A stretch of 49,149 bases of DNA. Origin: Pseudomonadota bacterium. GTDB lineage: Bacteria > Pseudomonadota > Gammaproteobacteria > Steroidobacterales > Steroidobacteraceae. The notes beneath the pieces were generated by a model. It had not been told where the DNA came from. It saw nothing but the letters and a program-made list of their open reading frames with translations, and did not search any database. The stretch covers positions 1 through 49,149 of the forward strand of contig JANXQL010000013.1 in NCBI GenBank assembly GCA_025356815.1, written 5' to 3'. Below are positions 1-8,427 of this stretch, piece after piece. Position 1 is the first letter of the stretch. Each line of letters opens with the position of its first letter. A program made the translations under genes and the position numbers.

Positions 1-359
1 GCGCGATCAACCAGGCCGGCGTGCAGGTGATGCGCCTTGTCCACCGCCTGAAGACCGAGTTGAAGGTGAACACCACCTGCGGCGCGTCGAATGTCAGCTT
101 CGGGCTGCCCAACCGTCACGGCATCAACGCCGCCTTCCTGACCATGGCGATCGGCTCGGGCATGACCTCCGCGATCACCAACCCCCTGCACCTCGAGACG
201 ATGCAGGCGGTCATGGGCGCGGACGTGATGATGGGCCACGACCCGGACTGCGCGCGCTGGATCCGCAAGTACCGCGACGTGCCGGCGGCCGGTGCGCCGA
301 CCGAGGGCGCGGGCCGTGGCCGTCGCGAAGGCGGGCTGCGCCGCCGCCCGACGGCCTGA
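1..359 (+). CDS. Methyltetrahydrofolate:corrinoid methyltransferase (pterin-binding, DHPS-like), 3' end
   Basis: This is the C-terminal part of a gene whose start lies before the window; the reading frame enters at base 3 and ends at a TGA at 357-359. The visible 118 residues contain the stretch NTTCGASNVSFGLPNRHGIN and then SGMTSAITNPL, typical of the pterin-binding TIM-barrel of methyl-THF:corrinoid methyltransferases (AcsE/MtgA type), which are related to dihydropteroate synthase. Enzymes of this group move a methyl group between a corrinoid protein and tetrahydrofolate in the cytoplasm. The last 25 or so residues are a basic Arg/Gly-rich tail beyond the usual fold. The next gene, a corrinoid activator, starts 9 bases downstream, so the two are probably co-transcribed. 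A true folP is unlikely because of this neighbour and the MttB-family gene nearby. The cognate corrinoid protein is not in the window and may lie upstream. Confidence 0.8.
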   Translation, partial: AINQAGVQVMRLVHRLKTELKVNTTCGASNVSFGLPNRHGINAAFLTMAIGSGMTSAITNPLHLETMQAVMGADVMMGHDPDCARWIRKYRDVPAAGAPTEGAGRGRREGGLRRRPTA

Positions 360-368
360 GGCACGGTA

Positions 369-2384
369 GTGACCGAGCCTGACGCTCTCGTCGTCTTCAC
401 ACCGTCCGGCAAACGCGGGCGGTTCCGGATCGGCACACCGCTGTTGGCGGCGGCTCGCACCCTCGGTGTCGACATCGACTCCGTCTGTGGCGGGCGCGCC
501 CTGTGCACGCGCTGTCAGGTGCTGATCCAGGAGGGCGAGTTCGCCAAGCACGGCGTGCGCTCCGCCGCCGACCACCTGTCGGCCATGACGACCGCCGAGC
601 AGCGCCTGGCGAACCGTCAGGTGCTCGCCGCCGGGCGGCGACTGTCGTGCCAGGCGCGCGTGCAGGGCGACGTCGTCGTCGACGTGCCCGAAACCAGCCA
701 GGTGCACCGCCAAGTCGTGCGCAAGGCGGCCGAGGCGCGTGATATCGAGCTGTACCCGGTCATCACCCTGCATTTCGTCGAGGTGGCAGAACCGGACATG
801 CACGATCCGTCAGGCGACCTTAAGCGGCTGCAGGACGCGCTCGCGCGCGAATGGCAGCTGCTGGGCGTCGGCTGCGACCTCAAGGTGCTGCAGGGCCTGC
901 AGGTCGCGTTGCGCGCCGGCGACTGGAAGGTCACGGTCGCCGTGCACAGCCGATCGCAGATCGTCGCGGTCTGGCCGGGCTTTCGCGAAAAGGTCTACGG
1001 CATGGCCGTGGACGTCGGCTCGACGACGATCGCGGCCCACCTGTGCGACCTGACCAACGGCGAGGTGGTCGCCTCGGCAGGCCTGATGAACCCGCAGATC
1101 CGCTTCGGCGAGGATCTGATGAGCCGCGTGTCGTACTCGATGATGAACCCCGGTGGCGCGGCGCAGATGACGGACGCTGTGCGCACGGCGCTTAGCGACC
1201 TTGCGACCGACGTTGCGCGTTCCGCCGGCGTCGACCACAACGCCATTCTCGAGATGACACTGGTCGGCAATCCGATCATGCATCACCTGGTGCTCGGCCT
1301 CGACCCGGTAGAGCTCGGCGGCGCTCCATTCGCGCTCGCCGTCGATAGTTCTGTCACCGTCACGGCGGCCGACATCGGTCTGACGCTCAACCCCAGCGCG
1401 CGTGTCTACGTGCTGCCGTGCATCGCCGGCCACGTCGGCGCCGATACCGCAGGCGTCGTGCTCGCCGAGCGGCCGGACCTCGCCACGGTGATGACGCTGG
1501 TCGTCGACGTGGGAACCAATGCCGAGATCGTGCTCGGCAACCGCGACAGGCTCGTCGCGTGCTCGAGTCCGACAGGACCTGCCTTCGAGGGCGCGCAGAT
1601 CAGCTGCGGCCAGCGCGCCGCCCCCGGCGCGATCGAGCGCGTTCGCATCGACAGCCAGACCCTGGAGCCTCGCTTCAAGGTCATCGGGTCCGACCTGTGG
1701 TCGGACGAGCCGGGCTTCGCCGAGGCGGTGGCCAAGACCGGCGTCACCGGCGTGTGCGGCTCGGGCATCATCGAGGTGATGGCCGAGCTCTACCTGACCG
1801 GTATCATCAATCAGGACGGGGTCGTTGACGGCGCGCTCGCGGCCCGCTCGCCGCGCATCATCGCCAACGGCCGCACCCACGCCTACGTCCTGCACGAGGG
1901 CGCGCAGCGGCTTGCGATTACCCAGAACGACGTGCGCGCGATCCAGCTGGCGAAGTCGGCGCTGCACGCCGGCATTCTGCTGCTGATGGAGCGTCTCGGC
2001 ATCGATAAGGTGGAGCGCATCCGGCTCGCAGGGGCCTTCGGCAGCCATATCGACGTCAAGTACGCGATGGTGCTCGGCCTGATCCCGGACTGTGATCTGG
2101 CGAACGTCGCCTCGGCCGGCAACGCGGCAGGTACCGGCGCGCGTATCGCGCTGCTGGATTCCCGTTCGCGGGACCTGATCGAGAAGATCGTCCGCAAGGT
2201 CGAGAAGATCGAGACCGCGATCGAGCCGCGCTTCCAGGCGCACTTCGTCGAGTCGATGGCCTTCCCTCACAAGACGGCGCCGTATCCGAACCTGCGCTCG
2301 GTGGTCGACCTGCCGGAGCCGAAGGTCGTGGCGCAGACCGACGGGCGCGAGCGGCGCACCCGCCGCCCGCCGGCGCGCGCCTAG
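369..2384 (+). CDS. Corrinoid activation protein, RACo-like (2Fe-2S ferredoxin plus ASKHA domain)
   Basis: The protein has 671 residues from a GTG start at 369. Its N-terminus is a plant-type 2Fe-2S ferredoxin domain with Cys40, Cys46, Cys49 and Cys94 as likely ligands. From about residue 210 an ASKHA (actin/Hsp70-like ATPase) fold follows, with phosphate-loop-like segments VDVGSTTIAAHL and VVDVGTNAEIVLG, corresponding to the DUF4445 region. Family members (RACo, RamA-like activators) use ATP to drive reduction of inactive Co(II) corrinoid back to Co(I), which is needed because methyl-transfer corrinoids oxidise occasionally. Placement directly after the pterin methyltransferase and near an MttB homologue supports this role. 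The last 30 or so residues are basic and probably disordered. The cellular electron donor cannot be read from the sequence. Confidence in the family is high; the exact partner is inferred. Confidence 0.88.
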   Translation: MTEPDALVVFTPSGKRGRFRIGTPLLAAARTLGVDIDSVCGGRALCTRCQVLIQEGEFAKHGVRSAADHLSAMTTAEQRLANRQVLAAGRRLSCQARVQGDVVVDVPETSQVHRQVVRKAAEARDIELYPVITLHFVEVAEPDMHDPSGDLKRLQDALAREWQLLGVGCDLKVLQGLQVALRAGDWKVTVAVHSRSQIVAVWPGFREKVYGMAVDVGSTTIAAHLCDLTNGEVVASAGLMNPQIRFGEDLMSRVSYSMMNPGGAAQMTDAVRTALSDLATDVARSAGVDHNAILEMTLVGNPIMHHLVLGLDPVELGGAPFALAVDSSVTVTAADIGLTLNPSARVYVLPCIAGHVGADTAGVVLAERPDLATVMTLVVDVGTNAEIVLGNRDRLVACSSPTGPAFEGAQISCGQRAAPGAIERVRIDSQTLEPRFKVIGSDLWSDEPGFAEAVAKTGVTGVCGSGIIEVMAELYLTGIINQDGVVDGALAARSPRIIANGRTHAYVLHEGAQRLAITQNDVRAIQLAKSALHAGILLLMERLGIDKVERIRLAGAFGSHIDVKYAMVLGLIPDCDLANVASAGNAAGTGARIALLDSRSRDLIEKIVRKVEKIETAIEPRFQAHFVESMAFPHKTAPYPNLRSVVDLPEPKVVAQTDGRERRTRRPPARA

Positions 2385-2403
2385 CGCGGGCGAAGGCGCC
2401 GCC

Positions 2404-3648
2404 ATGTACGAGAAGGTCCTTCTCTGGGCGACGCCGGTGTTCCTGATCATGATCGCGCTCGAGTGCGCGGTGGCGGCGCTGCGCCGGCGCAGCCCGTACC
2501 GGCTCGGCGACGCCCTCGGCAGCGTCAGCCTCGGTGCGCTGTCCACCTATGTCGGCGTCTACACGCGGCTGTTCAGCTTCGGCATCTACGTCGCCCTCTA
2601 CGACGCCGCGCGGCTGACGACGCTGGACGACAGCCGCGCCTGGGTCTGGGTCGCGGCGCTCGTGCTCTACGACTTCCTCTACTACTGGAACCACAGGCTC
2701 GGGCACGAGATCAACGTGCTGTGGGCGGCGCACGTGGTGCACCACCAAAGCGAGGAGTTCAACCTGTCGACGGCGTTGCGCCAGACCTCCAGCAGCTTCC
2801 TGCTGTCGTGGCTGTTCTACGTGCCGATGGCGCTGGCGGGGTTCCCGCCGCGGCTGTTCCTGTTCGTCAGCCTGATCGATCTGCTCTACCAGTTCTGGAT
2901 CCACACCGAACAGATCGGCTCGCTCGGCGTGCTGGATCGCCTGCTTGCGACACCTTCAAACCACCGCGTCCATCACGGCGTCAACGACGAGTACCTCGAC
3001 CGCAACTACGGCGGCATCCTGATCGTGTGGGACCGGCTGTTCGGCACGTTCCAGCCGGAGCTCGCCTCGGTGCCGGTCGTCTACGGCACCCGCGACCCGC
3101 TACGCTCGTGGAATCCGCTGTGGGCCAACCTGCATACCTATGCCGCGCTGCTGCGCGACGCTGCGCTCGCGCGCTCCTGGGCGGATCGCGTGCGTGTCTT
3201 TTGCGCGCGTCCCGGCTGGCGACCCGACGACGTCGCGGCCCGGGATCCCAGGCCCGCCTTCGAGCTTTCGCGCCGCGCCAAGTTCTCACCGTCCTTGCCG
3301 GCCACGCTCGGCGCGTACTGTCTGATGCAGGGCTTCGGGATCCTCGGCCTGGGAGCCTTCTTCATGGCCATGGTGCCCGGCTGGCCGGTGGGCCGGGCGC
3401 TGGCCTGTCTCGCGCTGCTGGTCGGGTCGCAGTGGATTCTCGGTGGTCTCACGCAGGCGCGGCGCGGCTACGCCTGGCTCGAGGGTGCGCGGATCGTGCT
3501 GATCGCAAGCCTGATGCTCGCGAGCATGCCGGCCGCGGATGTCCGCGACTGGACGCCGGCTGCGGCCGTCGCGATCATGTTCGGCGCGGGGTGCCTGGGC
3601 TGGCTGTGGCTCGGCGCACGCGCACTGCGAGTTGTGGCGACCCCCTGA
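2404..3648 (+). CDS. Sterol desaturase / fatty acid hydroxylase superfamily membrane protein
   Basis: This 414-residue integral membrane protein has the histidine-box pattern of the di-iron fatty acid hydroxylase superfamily: HRLGH at 97-101, HVVHH at 110-114 and NHRVHH at 186-191, plus a further His167 between them. Hydrophobic segments lie near residues 5-25, 40-68, 80-95, 130-165 and in the C-terminal third after about residue 300. The C-terminal membrane part makes it longer than the minimal hydroxylase and recalls alkylglycerol-monooxygenase-like members. The substrate cannot be told; ether lipids, sterols, hopanoids and carotenoids are all used by relatives. It starts 19 bases after the corrinoid activator and precedes a PhyH dioxygenase by 22 bases, so it appears to sit in the methyltransferase operon. 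Confidence 0.85.
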   Translation: MYEKVLLWATPVFLIMIALECAVAALRRRSPYRLGDALGSVSLGALSTYVGVYTRLFSFGIYVALYDAARLTTLDDSRAWVWVAALVLYDFLYYWNHRLGHEINVLWAAHVVHHQSEEFNLSTALRQTSSSFLLSWLFYVPMALAGFPPRLFLFVSLIDLLYQFWIHTEQIGSLGVLDRLLATPSNHRVHHGVNDEYLDRNYGGILIVWDRLFGTFQPELASVPVVYGTRDPLRSWNPLWANLHTYAALLRDAALARSWADRVRVFCARPGWRPDDVAARDPRPAFELSRRAKFSPSLPATLGAYCLMQGFGILGLGAFFMAMVPGWPVGRALACLALLVGSQWILGGLTQARRGYAWLEGARIVLIASLMLASMPAADVRDWTPAAAVAIMFGAGCLGWLWLGARALRVVATP

Positions 3649-3670
3649 TCCTTCGGCGGGAGACGAGGCG

Positions 3671-4501
3671 ATGATTCGAGAGCCAGCCCCGGGTATCGTC
3701 GATGCAGAGGTCGTCGAGGCCTATCAGCGCGACGGCGCCGTCTGTCTGCGCGGCCTGCTCAGTGCGGACGAGGTCGCAACGCTCAGGGCAGGGATCGACG
3801 CCAATCTCGCCGCGCCCAGCCCGCGCGCCAAGGTCGCCAGCCGCAGCGACGACCCGGGGTTCTTTATCGAGGATTTCTGCTGCTGGCAGCAGAACGAGCA
3901 CTACCATCGTTTCATTCACACCGCGCCACTTGGCCCCGTGGCCGCCCGGCTCACCGGCAGCCGGCGAGTGCGCCTCTACCACGACCACATGCTGACCAAG
4001 GAGTCCGGCACGCGGCAGGGAACGCCGTGGCACCAGGACCAGCCCTACTACAACATCGACGGCCGCCAGAACGTCAGCTTCTGGATCCCGGTGGACCCGG
4101 TGAGCCGGGCAGCGACGCTGGAGTTCGTGGCAGGCTCGCATGCCGGGCCGTGGCTGATGCCGCGCTCCTTCATGAGCAACGAGGCAAAGTGGTTTCCGGA
4201 AGGCAGCCTCAAGGACCTGCCGGACATCGAGGCGGATCGGTCTGCGCACCGCATTCTCGGCTGGGACCTGCAGCCGGGCGACGTGGTCGCGTTCCACATG
4301 CTGACGCTGCATGCGTCCGCAGGCGTGGAGCCGGGCCGGCGGCGGCGGGTGTTCTCGCTGCGGCTGACCGGTGACGATGTGACCCACGCGCCCAGGCGGT
4401 GGGCCACCTCACCGGCGTTCCCGGGTTTGGAGGCGGAGTTGCCGGCGGGCGCGCCGCTGGAGCACCCGCTGTTCCCGGTGCTCTGGCCGCCCGCGCCCTA
4501 G
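3671..4501 (+). CDS. Phytanoyl-CoA dioxygenase (PhyH) family Fe(II)/2-oxoglutarate oxygenase
   Basis: A 276-residue protein. The ATG at 3671 is preceded by a GGGAGACGAGG purine run, which makes it a better start than upstream codons overlapping the previous gene. The facial triad is visible as His121-x-Asp123 (PWHQD) and His214 (TLHASAG), followed by Arg231 or a neighbour as 2-oxoglutarate anchor (VFSLRLTGDD). The PhyH family includes hydroxylases of phytanoyl-CoA, ectoine and small metabolites. The surrounding genes handle methylated amines, so a betaine-like substrate is conceivable, but a lipid substrate shared with the preceding hydroxylase-family protein is equally possible. Its TAG stop overlaps the TAG stop of the convergent MttB-family gene within one CTAG tetranucleotide. 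Confidence 0.87.
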   Translation: MIREPAPGIVDAEVVEAYQRDGAVCLRGLLSADEVATLRAGIDANLAAPSPRAKVASRSDDPGFFIEDFCCWQQNEHYHRFIHTAPLGPVAARLTGSRRVRLYHDHMLTKESGTRQGTPWHQDQPYYNIDGRQNVSFWIPVDPVSRAATLEFVAGSHAGPWLMPRSFMSNEAKWFPEGSLKDLPDIEADRSAHRILGWDLQPGDVVAFHMLTLHASAGVEPGRRRRVFSLRLTGDDVTHAPRRWATSPAFPGLEAELPAGAPLEHPLFPVLWPPAP

Positions 4502-6069
4502 ACGTTGGAGTCCGGGAACGAGTTCTTGCGGCGGGTCATGTAGTCGAGCAGCGCCTCGTCGATCGCAGGATCGAGGGCTGGTGCCTCGTACTCGGCCAGC
4601 TGCTTCTTCCAGTAGGCATTCGCGCGGACGGTCATGTCGCTCGCGCCTTCCGCCTCCCACTGCTCGTAGCTGTTGTTGTCCGTCAGCGGCGAGCGGTAGA
4701 ACGCGGTCTCGAAGTTCGCCTGCGTGTGCGCGCAGCCGAGGAAGTGCTTGCCCGGCCCGACCTCTCGGATCGCGTCCATCGCCTGGCCGTTCTCGGTCAT
4801 GTCCACGCCGGACAGGAACGTCTGCATCATGCCGGCCTGGTCGGCGTCCATGACGAACTTCTCGTAGCCCATCGCAAGCCCGCCCTCGAGCCAGCCGGCC
4901 GTGTGCAGCACGAAATTGACACCCGCGAGGCAGGTCGGCAGCAGCGTGTTCGCCGACTCGTAGGCGGCCTGCGCGTCCGAGATCTTCGAGCCGCACAGTC
5001 CGCCACCGGAGCGGAACGGCACGCCGAGGCGGCGGGCGAGGGCGGCCATGACGTACAGCACCAGCGCAGGCTCCGGCGTGCCGAAGGTCGGCGCGCCCGA
5101 CTGCATCGAGATCGACGAGGCGAAGCTGCCGAAAATCACCGGCGCGCCCGGGTTCACCAGCTGGGCGAATGCCATGCCGGCCAGCGACTCGGCGAGCGTC
5201 TGCGCGGCGGTTCCGGCCACGGTCACCGGTGACATGGCGCCGGCGAGGATGAACGGCGTGACGATCGTCGCCTGGTTGGCCCGGGCGTAGACCTTCAGCG
5301 CGCCGAGCATCGTCGCGTCGAAGGTCATGGGCGAGTTCGCGTTGATCAGGCTGACCAGCACCGTCTTGTTGCGACCGGTGGTGGGGTCCACGAAATCGGG
5401 CCCGAACAGGATCTTCGCCATCTCGACGGTGTCTTCGGCGCGCTCGGGCGCCGTGACACTGCCCATGAACGCCTTGTCGCTGTACTTGATGTGGCTGTAG
5501 ACCATGTCGAAGTGGCGCTTGTTGACCGGCAGGTCGACCGGTTCGCAGATGGTGCCGCCGGAGTGGTGCAGGGCGGGCGCCATGTAGGCGAGCTTGACGA
5601 AGTTGCGGAAGTCCTCGATGCGCGCATAGCGGCGACCGTCGTCCAGGCTGCGGATGAACGGCGAGCCGTAGGCCGGTGCGAACACGGTGTTGCGCCCGCC
5701 GATGACTACATTGCGAGCCGGATTGCGCGCGTGCTGAATAAACTCGCGCGGGGCGCTCTTCTGCACCAGTGTGCGGCACATGCCGCGCGGGAAGCGGACG
5801 CGCTCGCCATCGACCTCGGCGCCGGCGGCCTTCCAGATCTCGAGGGCTTCCGGGTCGTCGCGAAAGTCGATGCCCACCTCCGCCAGGATCGTGTCGGCGT
5901 TCGCCTCGATCGTGGCGAGGGCCTCCTCGCCTAGGACCTCGAAGTACGGGATCGAACGGGTGATGTAGGGGATCGTGACCGCCGACCGCGCCGCACGCGC
6001 CGCACGCTTCGCTTCACGACCGCCGCCACGGCTGCGTCGCGACGACGCCTCTGCCTGTTGCTCATCCAT
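4498..6069 (-). CDS. MttB-family (trimethylamine methyltransferase-like) corrinoid methyltransferase, non-pyrrolysine
   Basis: The protein has 523 residues when started at the ATG at 6069, chosen because an AGGAGG motif lies 10 bases upstream; an ATG at 6093 would add eight residues but lacks a ribosome site. A basic Arg/Lys/Gly-rich leader of about 30 residues precedes a complete MttB-type TIM barrel. Family members transfer a methyl group from a quaternary or tertiary amine to a Co(I) corrinoid protein. Archaeal MttB carries pyrrolysine at an in-frame amber codon; here the frame is uninterrupted and the corresponding region reads RSGGGLCGSKISDAQ, so this is a non-pyrrolysine type like the glycine betaine methyltransferase MtgB. 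The transporter and bet genes nearby favour glycine betaine as substrate, but proline betaine, carnitine or choline cannot be excluded. Confidence 0.85.
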   Translation of the reverse strand: MDEQQAEASSRRSRGGGREAKRAARAARSAVTIPYITRSIPYFEVLGEEALATIEANADTILAEVGIDFRDDPEALEIWKAAGAEVDGERVRFPRGMCRTLVQKSAPREFIQHARNPARNVVIGGRNTVFAPAYGSPFIRSLDDGRRYARIEDFRNFVKLAYMAPALHHSGGTICEPVDLPVNKRHFDMVYSHIKYSDKAFMGSVTAPERAEDTVEMAKILFGPDFVDPTTGRNKTVLVSLINANSPMTFDATMLGALKVYARANQATIVTPFILAGAMSPVTVAGTAAQTLAESLAGMAFAQLVNPGAPVIFGSFASSISMQSGAPTFGTPEPALVLYVMAALARRLGVPFRSGGGLCGSKISDAQAAYESANTLLPTCLAGVNFVLHTAGWLEGGLAMGYEKFVMDADQAGMMQTFLSGVDMTENGQAMDAIREVGPGKHFLGCAHTQANFETAFYRSPLTDNNSYEQWEAEGASDMTVRANAYWKKQLAEYEAPALDPAIDEALLDYMTRRKNSFPDSNV

Positions 6070-6128
6070 AGGGGCCCGACCTCCTGAATCCATGCGGCAG
6101 TATGGTCATGCGGCCGGGCCGGGTCTGA

Positions 6129-7355
6129 TCAGTTTGCGGCATTGGCGTGCCTCGGGGCGCCCTGCCCGCCGGCCAGGGCCCGGATCACCTCGCCGGAGCC
6201 ACAGACCCCGGCGAACGCCCCGGCCTGCGTCAGCAGCACCGGGTGCCCGGTCTGGCGCAGCAACTGGATCAGTCGGCGCAGCGGGGTCGCCAGCGGCGTG
6301 ACCGCGACCCCCGCCGGTGGCGGGAGGGGCCCGACGCCTGCGTCGATGGCGAGTCCCAGGATCCGGTCCCGGTGGCGGACCGCCTGTGGGGCGCCGGCGG
6401 CGTCCAGCGCCAGCCGGTAGGCACCGGCCTCGTCCAGCGACAACTCGCCATCGCGCCGGGCGAGCTCGCCTGCGGCGGTCATCACCATCTGGCCCGTGAG
6501 CACCGTCAATGGATTCATGTGCTGCACGAACTCGGTCACATAGGCGGTGGCCGACCGCAGCACGATGTCCTCGGCGCTGCCGGTCTGGACGATCCGGCCA
6601 CCCTCCAGCACCGAAATCTGGTCGCCCAGCTTGAGCGCCTCGTCGAGGTCGTGCGTGACGAACAGAATCGTCTTGCGGACCCGTTCCTGCAGCTGGCCGA
6701 GCTCGTCCTGCAACTTCGCGCGGATGAGCGGGTCGAGCGCGGAAAACGGCTCGTCCATCAGCAGGATGTCGGCGTCCGTGGCGAAGGCGCGCGCGAGCCC
6801 CACGCGCTGCTGCATGCCACCGGACAGCTCGCTGACGTGCCGGTCGGCCCATTGCGACAGGCCCACCAGCTCGAGCTTCTCGTCGATGATCCGGCGGCGC
6901 GTCGCCAGCGGATCGCCGCGCAATTCCAGACCGAAGCCGACGTTGTCGCGCACCGTGCGCCAAGGCAGGAGGCCGAACTGCTGGAACATCATCGCAATGC
7001 AGCCGCGTCGCAGCCGGCGCAGCGTCGCACCGTCGCAGCTGGCGACATCGACGATCGCGGTGCCATCGTCGAGCAGCACGTTGCCGCGCGTCACCCGGTT
7101 CAAGCCGTTGGCGGCCCGCAGCAGCGTCGATTTGCCGGAGCCCGACAGACCCATCAGTACGGAAATGTGCCCGCGGGTAACGGCAAGGCTTGCGCCGGCG
7201 ACCCCGACGACGACGCCGTTGTCCTTCTGTATCTCAGCCCGTGTGCGGCCCGCGTCGAGGGCACCGAGTGCCGACTGGAGCGCGCGCTTGCCGTCGCGCC
7301 CGCTCTCGCGGGCAAACAGGATGTCGACGTCGCGGAACTCGAGGGCGATGCTCAC
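6129..7355 (-). CDS. Choline/glycine betaine ABC transporter ATP-binding protein (ProV/ChoV/OpuAA-like)
   Basis: A 408-residue ATPase beginning at GTG 7355. Walker A is GLSGSGKST (Lys75), the Q-loop lies in MMFQQFGLLPW, the signature LSGGMQQR is at about 177-184, and Walker B is ILLMDEP at 197-203. The long form (about 400 residues with a C-terminal regulatory region after about residue 270) is typical of ProV/ChoV rather than of general ABC ATPases. It would energise uptake of choline or betaine through the permease encoded just upstream. Its GTG start overlaps the TGA stop of the permease (GTGA), so translation is probably coupled. No clear paired CBS motifs could be confirmed in the C-terminal part. 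Confidence 0.9.
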   Translation of the reverse strand: MSIALEFRDVDILFARESGRDGKRALQSALGALDAGRTRAEIQKDNGVVVGVAGASLAVTRGHISVLMGLSGSGKSTLLRAANGLNRVTRGNVLLDDGTAIVDVASCDGATLRRLRRGCIAMMFQQFGLLPWRTVRDNVGFGLELRGDPLATRRRIIDEKLELVGLSQWADRHVSELSGGMQQRVGLARAFATDADILLMDEPFSALDPLIRAKLQDELGQLQERVRKTILFVTHDLDEALKLGDQISVLEGGRIVQTGSAEDIVLRSATAYVTEFVQHMNPLTVLTGQMVMTAAGELARRDGELSLDEAGAYRLALDAAGAPQAVRHRDRILGLAIDAGVGPLPPPAGVAVTPLATPLRRLIQLLRQTGHPVLLTQAGAFAGVCGSGEVIRALAGGQGAPRHANAAN

Positions 7356-8323
7356 CGATTGCCTGCCTTGTCGGAGGGACGAGTGATTCGGTCGAGGATG
7401 ATGGCGAGCAGCACGATGGCAAGTCCCGCCTCGAAACCCATGCCGACCTGCACGGTGTTCAGGGCGCGCACGACCGGGACGCCGAGGCCGCCAGCGCCCA
7501 CCAGCGCCGCGATCACGACCATCGACAGGCTGAGCATGATGCACTGAGTGATGCCGGCGACGATCGTCGTTGCGGCGCTGGGCAGCTCGATGCGCAGCAA
7601 CAGCTGCAGCCGCGTCGCGCCGAACGCCTCGCCTGCCTCGAGCAGCGACGTCGGGACCGACGAGATGCCCAGGTGCGTGAGCCGGATCGGCGCCGGCAGC
7701 GCGAATATCACGGTCGAGAGCAGGCCCGGCACGACCCCCAGGCCAAACAGCACCAGCGTCGGCGTGAGATAGACGAACGTCGGCAGCGTCTGCATCAGGT
7801 CGAGCAGCGGACGCAACATGGCGTACAGGCGCGGGTGATGCGCCGCCGCGATGCCCAGCGGTACACCGATGAGTGTCGAGACGAATGCGGCGACCAGCAC
7901 CAGGGCGAGGGTCTCCAGCGTCGCGGACCAGTAGCCCTGGTTGATGATGAACATCAAGGCCAGCGCCACGAACAGGCACAGCGGCAGCGAGCGCCGCAGC
8001 GCGTACGCGAGCAGCGTGACCAGCACGATTAGCAGTGGCGCCGGGATGGCCATCAGACCACTTTGGACCGCGTCGGTGCTGCCACGCACGACCAGCGACA
8101 GGGCGTCGAAGAACCCCCGGCCGTGATGTTTGACGTACTCGACCAGCGAGGTGACGCTGTCCCCGACCGGGATCTTGTGGCGGGTGACCCAGCGCTCGAA
8201 GGCCGAAGCCTCCGACGCGCGGGTGGTGCTCGGCGACAGCGCGAGCACCAGCGCGCCGAGCGATGCCACCGGCCGGCCGGCGAGAAGCATAGTGCTGCGC
8301 CAACTGCGCCCGTCGGATCTCAT
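7352..8323 (-). CDS. Choline/glycine betaine ABC transporter permease (ProW/ChoW-like)
   Basis: The protein has 323 residues from the ATG at 8323, which has an AGGGAGA ribosome site about 5 bases upstream; an earlier ATG at 8371 lacks one. An N-terminal hydrophobic segment (about residues 12-33) is followed by the IPVGDSVTSLVEYV segment seen before the membrane core of ProW-type permeases, then by several transmembrane helices. The cytoplasmic coupling loop is EAGEAFGATRLQLLLRIELP. With the ATPase it forms an inner-membrane importer. A periplasmic binding protein (ProX/ChoX) is not encoded in the window, so it must be elsewhere or absent. The gene is divergent from betIB across a short intergenic region with a palindromic operator candidate. 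Confidence 0.88.
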   Translation of the reverse strand: MRSDGRSWRSTMLLAGRPVASLGALVLALSPSTTRASEASAFERWVTRHKIPVGDSVTSLVEYVKHHGRGFFDALSLVVRGSTDAVQSGLMAIPAPLLIVLVTLLAYALRRSLPLCLFVALALMFIINQGYWSATLETLALVLVAAFVSTLIGVPLGIAAAHHPRLYAMLRPLLDLMQTLPTFVYLTPTLVLFGLGVVPGLLSTVIFALPAPIRLTHLGISSVPTSLLEAGEAFGATRLQLLLRIELPSAATTIVAGITQCIMLSLSMVVIAALVGAGGLGVPVVRALNTVQVGMGFEAGLAIVLLAIILDRITRPSDKAGNR

Positions 8324-8379
8324 CCGATTCTCCCTTGACCCCGTGGACGCCGGGTCGGCATCATCCCCCACGGCCCGAC

Positions 8380-8393
8380 TGAACGGCCGTTCA
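8380..8393. promoter_or_regulatory. Candidate TetR/BetI operator: perfect 14-bp palindrome
   Basis: TGAACGGCCGTTCA is a perfect inverted repeat lying between the permease start and the AT-rich promoter segment of the divergent bet genes. TetR regulators such as BetI bind short palindromes of this kind. A closely similar site (12 of 14 positions the same) occurs at 16604-16617, upstream of a TonB-dependent receptor. Binding by the BetI domain encoded next door is inferred. Confidence 0.5.
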
Positions 8394-8427
8394 ACCGGCC
8401 GACGGCCGATGGCCGGCGATCCTTAAT

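Noticed and set aside
810-2546. Long minus-strand open frame opposite the corrinoid activator, and similar long antisense frames elsewhere (for example 14151-16541 and 8551-10581)
   Set aside because: These are shadows of real genes in high-GC sequence; they show no domains, have Arg-rich composition, and lie opposite clearly conserved proteins.
4498-6069. Pyrrolysine read-through of an amber codon in the MttB homologue
   Set aside because: The only TAG in frame is the terminal one, and the protein is already full length.
6067-6093. ATG 6093 as start of the MttB homologue
   Set aside because: The AGGAGG ribosome site lies downstream of this codon and is correctly spaced for ATG 6069.
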